This document shows positions 59,174-64,000 of a stretch of 64,000 nucleotides of DNA, one piece after another. The stretch lies in NCBI GenBank assembly GCA_038093515.1, contig JBBPSI010000049.1, positions 84,993 to 148,992 on the forward strand. Direction: 5' to 3'. The notes beneath the pieces were generated by a model. The model was given only the letters and a program-made list of their open reading frames with translations. It did no database searches and was not told where the DNA came from. The translations under genes were made by a program, and so were the position numbers. The number at the start of each line of letters is the position of its first letter. Positions within the stretch are counted from its first letter, which is position 1. The DNA is from Butyriboletus loyo. Lineage: Eukaryota; Basidiomycota; Agaricomycetes; Boletales; Boletaceae.

Positions 59174-59711
59174 ACCAACTTGATTTGGCTGCGGTGGACT
59201 TCCTCCAATGATTGGAATACTATGATATAATTACGGGTCAAACATCGAGAATAACACTAATGGGCTCCGGTACATTACAAGCTGCGCACCGGTGAGTGGA
59301 AGAATTTCTGCAAAGTGATAGCGTGTCGATATGGGAAAACTGTTGCTTCAGAACCTGGTAAACGCAGTTTAAATAACGATGGGGAGTTCACACCGACGTG
59401 AGGTTGCACAGGCCGCTATTACCACTCCAGACTAGATCAGTACGTTTGATAGCAGTGCTAATCCGCGAGATTGAGCGTCGTCCTGCTTAACCACGGAAAT
59501 AATGTGTGTTGGGAACTAACCGCACCTGTGTCTGGTTAAAATGTACTCTCCTTTGATGCACACACCTGTTTGGAATACTCGTTCCGAAGTTAGTAGACAA
59601 TAACTCAGTGATTCATATCATAACAGAAATTCAAGGGTATATTTCACCTTGAAGTGGTAAAGCATATGGTGGGAGGGCGCACTAAACTGTTGACATGTTG
59701 ACCCTTCGGTC
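59174..59711. other. Intergenic region
   Basis: About 540 bp between the second pseudogene and the MFS gene stop. Mixed A/T-rich sequence; no gene, RNA or repeat recognised. Confidence 0.45.
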
Positions 59712-62025
59712 TCAAAGTTGATATCTAAAGTGGATTGACCGATCACCGAGTCTGAGCCTCTCCTCGTCTGTCTCTAACCAGTTTTTCTCCTTGCTACTGG
59801 CGAGTAACGCCTCCCGTCTCTTGTTCTCCCGTGCCATCATCACCCAGAGATATGTGGCCGTCAAAATTGCGAAGAGAACGTATCCAATGGCGATGAGGTT
59901 AGGTTTGCGGTAGAGATGCGCGTTCAGAGTTGGCCGAAATACTAAGCATGCAGCGATGGCGCCAATGTCACCGATCGCGATCTGCATTGCAAGTGCTACT
60001 GCACGTTTGGTCTGTCCAGAAACATTTTCACTGGGCCAACTAAAATTTTATATGTAAGGGGGAATCAGAGAACGCCCAAGGTGAGCGTGCTAACCTGAGA
60101 AGTAATGCATTGCCGGTGTATACTCCGACTGAAAAGGAAAGAATCAATTAAAGTTCAGACATCCAAAGCAGTGCACGTGATTACCTGCTATAAGATGGAC
60201 GCTGAAGTATTGCACACCAGCTGGAGGAACCTGTAAGAAAATAAACGCAATGAAATCGTTACTACTGCTCACATTTCGTTGATGAAATTAGAAGGATGTA
60301 TCCTGGAAAATGGGTTGATATGCATATTGTCACATTCATTCATATAAAAGGCTCTCCTTACCGATAATCGCGACTACTCCGGAGACGATGATGAATGGCG
60401 CGCGCATGTTCAATCGGCTGGACAACCAGATCGTTCCCCACACCGAGAGACTCGCAACAGTGTTGGGAGGCACCGTCATCCTATCCATCGGATTAGCTTA
60501 GCGGTCAGATGTATATGACACACGTACAACTGTGCCTGCCATGTCTTCAACCCGAGGTCTGCTATGATGGTGGGCTACCAGCCAGTTAGTAATCATGTGG
60601 AGAGGATGATGAAACAGGATAAGTACCAAAAAGAAGCTGAACGAATACAGCACGAACGAGAAACCGTGGAACAGGAACGCATATGCCCAAACTAAATGAT
60701 CCTCAAAGGCGGATCGTACTGAAGCCCACTGGAACGACTGGCTCGTGCCTGCATCCGAGTCTGCTCGCAGTCTTTCTATCAAGCGACTGCGCTCCTCTTC
60801 CCCTAACTATACAGGTGTCAGTTGACGGTGTCACATGATCTTCAAAACCAAATCTCACGAATTTGGCCTTGTGGGGCCAGGTTGGCACAACAAAATATGC
60901 AACTAGCGATACAGCTGCCGTAAGAATACCTTCAAGGATGAAAATCCTAGATGAAAAAGCAAAACGTTGGGTACAGTGGTAGGATTGCACCGCTAGAGCA
61001 GACTCTACCATTGCCATCCCTTGCGTCCTCCGACACCATTCATCAAACCGATCGCGTAGGCAAATATCCCTAGAGAAGGCTTGTTACCCACACACAAACG
61101 TCAACATCAAGATGCCCTACCTCCAAACGCTCCTGCAAGAGCTGCGCCGCCAAAGAACACAGCTACTCGCCAGCTGCGTTCCCGTCTATATGCGGGTGCA
61201 AAATGGTATGAATACACCACCTTGTCGGGGAAAGCACCTCCCTTACCTGAGGTAATATACAGAGAACACGTAGATGACACCAGGAAATAGGCCTGCTTCC
61301 GTAAGGCCCAGCACTAGGGAGCCGGAGCCAAATATTATCGAGACATGCAAGAGTGAATAGAGAACCTACGGAATCGTATCCCGAAGAGAGCTGCCCGGTT
61401 CGTCACAAGCCCTTGAGCAATGGAAACAATCCCCCAGACGAGGGTCAAAGACGGGAGCCAACGTTGAGGATCGAAACGCTTTAAACTACCCTCGAAAGGT
61501 GAGCGATCGAATTATGCAAAATAATAGAATTACATGATCTGTGAAAGAAATGGGGGTTAGTACACGGCAGAGCACATACGCATTTAATTGACAGACATTG
61601 GCAGGTATCTCGAAAATCACGTATCCAACGAAATATAGTGCCAACGCAGTATTGTATGCAGACGCTGTCATGCCCAGGTCCTAAGCAATGGTTAGTGAGG
61701 GTCGCCATCGTTATCGCAGGGTGTGTAGAATCACAGTAATCAGACCATCGAGTCTGCAGTGCATAAAAGGTCAACGATCGTCAATGCAAATGTCGATATA
61801 CTTACTTGGCATTCGCGATATTTGTCCTAAGTAGAGTTCTAGTGAGCATAACTAGATACTCGAGAGTGCTCACCGGTCAAGGAAGCTCAGCAAGTACAAC
61901 AGTGTGAGTATCGGAAGTAGCCGAGCGTCAACCTTTCGTCGAAGTCTACGATCCTCTGGAGACTCGTACTTCAAGTTATCTAGCTGGGTCTCCACCTGAG
62001 AAGGGGAAGGGTCTGGACTCGTCAT
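59712..62025 (-). CDS. MFS transporter, anion:cation symporter (Dal5/Tna1-like)
   Basis: Plasma-membrane permease of the allantoate/nicotinate/vitamin-type MFS family. The start ATG 62025 gives MTSPDPSPSQVETQLDNLKY, then the family N-terminal signature RRKVDARLLPILTLLYLLSF and LDRTNIANAKL-like sequence. Other blocks: NTALALYFVGYVIFEIPANV, ILEGILTAAVSLVAYFVVPT, LVWAYAFLFHGFSFVLYSFS, SVWGTIWLSSRLNMRAPFII, ALAMQIAIGDIGAIAACLVF and NLIAIGYVLFAILTATYLWV, giving about 12 membrane helices. More than ten short introns. The C-terminus ends RLGDRSIHFRYQL at 59712. The substrate is not predictable. Two 15-bp palindromic elements lie about 150 bp upstream of the start. Confidence 0.85.
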
Positions 62026-62177
62026 GGTGGGCTATCAAGACACCACAGGACTGCGTCGCGGATATCTTTTATACATTAGCTCGCCGAAATGCGGGAGCCA
62101 ACGACGCGATGTCCTGGTGATATTACAGTCAGTTTCATATCGATAGAACCATAATCTAAAACATATTCACCGCCTTT

Positions 62178-62212
62178 GTTTGTACCCCAAACGACACGTT
62201 TGTACCCCAAAC
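62178..62212. repeat. Direct repeat of a 15-bp palindromic element
   Basis: Two identical copies of GTTTGTACCCCAAAC at 62178-62192 and 62198-62212, 20 bp apart, each with GTTTG/CAAAC arms. Two helical turns of spacing fits cooperative binding by a dimeric regulator. Position 150-190 bp upstream of the MFS start suggests an operator for that gene (inference). Confidence 0.6.
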
Positions 62213-62826
62213 AAGACTATTACTGATTGTTGAATCACGTTGCTTATCGTCTGTGAGAGGAGTCGGAGAGTTGGGATTAGAGTCTGACATATCGTTGTGC
62301 TTGCTTGAGAGGTTACTGGGCTGTTCAAGTTTTATACGTCAAGTATGACACTCGGAAGGATCATGCTCATCACATGCTGACGTCGACCTCCCGATGGAGG
62401 TGAAGAGGATGCATACAAGGTATAGTAGCCTGCTGAGGATAACAGGCCTGGGTTTGTATGTCACGGACAGAATCTCAATGCTCTGGCTACGAGCTCGAAG
62501 CGTTAAAGCAAGGCGGCGAGTGGAGTTGACAGATTCTGGTCTATCGATATGAAAGTGACTGTAGCATGCATCTGCAAGGCGGGCGTGTAACTTGATATCG
62601 ATCGACCACGCTACCACAGACCGTTGGGACCCAGATGGCTAGCAAGAAAGGTCAACTAAACCAAAAACCAGGACAGTTCCTGAATTACCCAGCGTAGTAA
62701 CAAAAAGGTGGAGGCTTGCTAAGTGCAATCCCAACTTGCAGATCAGTGGCATGCGAGCATTACAAGAATAAGATGCTACAAATGTGATCATACTACTCAC
62801 TACAAGCGCCTTGACTTGACCGATCA

Positions 62827-62964
62827 CTAAGAGCTTTCTACGTCGCCCATTTCTTTGTGCGCGGATATCACTCGGTGACGGGTGGCAACTATGGATGCAC
62901 GTCCTGAGACAAGATAGAATAGACCAACTCCAAGTCCAAGGGCGGCGCACGCTCTCAGGGGCAT
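62827..62964 (-). CDS. Possible 45-residue membrane protein
   Basis: ATG 62964 opens a short frame, MPLRACAALGLGVGLFYLVS, followed by a positively charged tail (ASIVATRHRVISAHKEMGDV) and a stop at 62827. The single hydrophobic helix and K/R-rich C-terminus look protein-like, but the frame is short and no family was recognised. Could be noise within the intergenic region. Confidence 0.3.
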   Translation of the reverse strand: MPLRACAALGLGVGLFYLVSGRASIVATRHRVISAHKEMGDVESS

Positions 62965-63101
62965 TTCAAAACTCCGCAGTGTAATCTTTGCGCCGATTGA
63001 ATCTACCGGCAATGGCCAGTGGGAACTATATTCCTTTCTTAATCACTAGCCGAACTACGATCGCAAGACGTGACGGACGACGGTCAACCTCTAGCAAGGT
63101 C

Positions 63102-64000
63102 ATGGAGGGCTTGTTCTTCAACGTGCGTCTCAACCTGATTTTGAAGTTTCAACACACTAGAAGTCTCTCATATAGGTCAATAATGGCTTTCTGGAGGGAA
63201 TTGTACGCGGTTACAAGGCTGGCATTCTAAGCCAAGGCCACTACGCGAGCTTGACACAATGCGAGAGTCTTGAAGGTACGACACCGAAGATATGACGTCT
63301 GATATACTCATTTTACCCGCAGATTTGAAGACTCAGCTGTCTGCAACTGACTACGGGAATTTCCTCGCGAACGAGCCTTCCCCGCTCTCTACTACTACGA
63401 TTTCCGACAGAGCAACGCAAATACTCGTTGATCAGTTCAATTTCATCCGTAACAATGCTGTGGAACCGTTGTGTAAATTCCTTGATTATATCACGTTGGT
63501 CGTCCTTTGCGATACCCAGCAACGCGACTAATGCCCATGATTACTCAGGTACGGTTACATGATCGACAATGTCGTTCTGTTGATCACTGGGACTTTGCAT
63601 GAAAGGGATACACATGAACTTTTAGAGCGCTGTCATCCCCTTGGCATCTTTGATACAATGCCGGCTCTGTGCGTTGCCACCAACGTCGAGGAACTTTACC
63701 AGAGTGTCCTTGTAGAGACTCCCTTGGGTAAGTGCAGAATTATTGAAACATAAACCACGTGTTTATGCATACTGCAATGTAGCTCCTTACTTTCGTGATT
63801 GTCTCTCCGCTGCTGACCTCGATGACCTTAACATTGAAATCATTCGTAACACTGTCTACAAGGCATATCTCGAGGATTTCTACAACTTCGTCGGCACTCT
63901 GAGTTCACCAACCAGTCAAGTAATGCAAACCATCCTTGCTTTCGAGGCGGACCGAAGAACTATCAACATCACTATCAACTCTTTTGACACTGAGCTGACG
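63102..64000 (+). CDS. VMA6: V-ATPase V0 subunit d, 5' part
   Basis: Subunit d of the membrane sector of the vacuolar proton pump. ATG 63102 gives MEGLFFN, then a splice to [20 protein letters not shown] and [13 protein letters not shown]; a second intron joins to [20 protein letters not shown], then [40 protein letters not shown], and, after a further intron, [20 protein letters not shown] and [20 protein letters not shown]. The visible part ends in [18 protein letters not shown]; the rest is beyond the edge. The exon order matches the family and no defect is seen. Confidence 0.93.

Larger units (their letters stand above)
62026..63101. other. Divergent region between MFS gene and VMA6
   Basis: Promoter region for both neighbours, about 1.08 kb. 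It contains the paired 15-bp repeats (62178-62212) and a possible 45-residue frame (62827-62964, minus). A minus-strand open frame at 62339-62617 shows no domain and is not called. Confidence 0.45.

Noticed and set aside
62339..62617. Minus-strand open frame upstream of the MFS gene
   Set aside because: No family resemblance and lies where a promoter is expected.

Overview
The window is nuclear DNA from a filamentous basidiomycete, most likely an Agaricomycete. The evidence is many short (about 45-65 bp) GT-AG introns that restore conserved reading frames, very compact gene spacing on both strands, and a gene set that includes fungus-specific proteins (Rtt109 histone acetyltransferase, fungal malic enzyme, mitochondrial alternative oxidase, Zn2Cys6 regulator, Spo71-like PH protein). 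A placement near Rhizoctonia/Ceratobasidium is only a guess from the expanded membrane-protein family and should not be relied on. No rRNA, tRNA, CRISPR, insertion sequence or intact transposon was recognised.

Layout. 1-5.8 kb: two minus-strand nuclear proteins (SAP domain, PHD finger), F-actin capping protein alpha (+), isocitrate lyase (-). 6-12.5 kb: ALG7 (-), a SET-domain/Tad3 deaminase fusion (+), malic enzyme (-), mitochondrial ribosomal protein mL58/MRPL20 (-). 13-22 kb, all minus: an unknown Pro/Ser-rich coiled-coil protein, RTT109, cullin-1, COQ5. 22-25 kb is poor in recognisable genes: unresolved minus-strand exons and a decayed three-unit tandem repeat. 25-36 kb: divergent rRNA-processing genes FCF2/SAS10, a Zn2Cys6 regulator whose zinc cluster needs a 6-nt micro-exon, TOM22, an NDUFA9-type complex I subunit and a DUF2462 small basic protein. 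36-47 kb: a CENP-B-type DNA-binding protein, alternative oxidase, a Spo71-like multi-PH protein, NSE2 SUMO ligase and mitochondrial uS12. 47.8-59.2 kb: one intact four-helix secreted-loop membrane protein of unknown function, mitochondrial uL29 (MRPL47), the SDHAF1/NDUFAF6 assembly-factor pair, a large F-box-like protein, then two decayed copies of the membrane-protein gene. 59.7-64 kb: an MFS anion/vitamin-type permease and the start of V-ATPase subunit d (VMA6), which runs off the right edge.

How the genes relate. There are no operons, but several neighbours are divergent with under 140 bp between start codons and have matching roles (FCF2/SAS10 in pre-rRNA processing; SDHAF1/NDUFAF6 in respiratory-complex assembly). 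Mitochondrial genes are unusually frequent: malic enzyme, MRPL20, COQ5, TOM22, NDUFA9, AOX, MRPS12, MRPL47, SDHAF1 and NDUFAF6. The most unusual items are the membrane-protein family with one intact and two dead copies, the SET-Tad3 fusion, the micro-exon in the zinc cluster, the GC-AG intron in SDHAF1 and the paired 15-bp palindromic elements upstream of the MFS gene. All assignments come from reading translations by eye; no database search was run.
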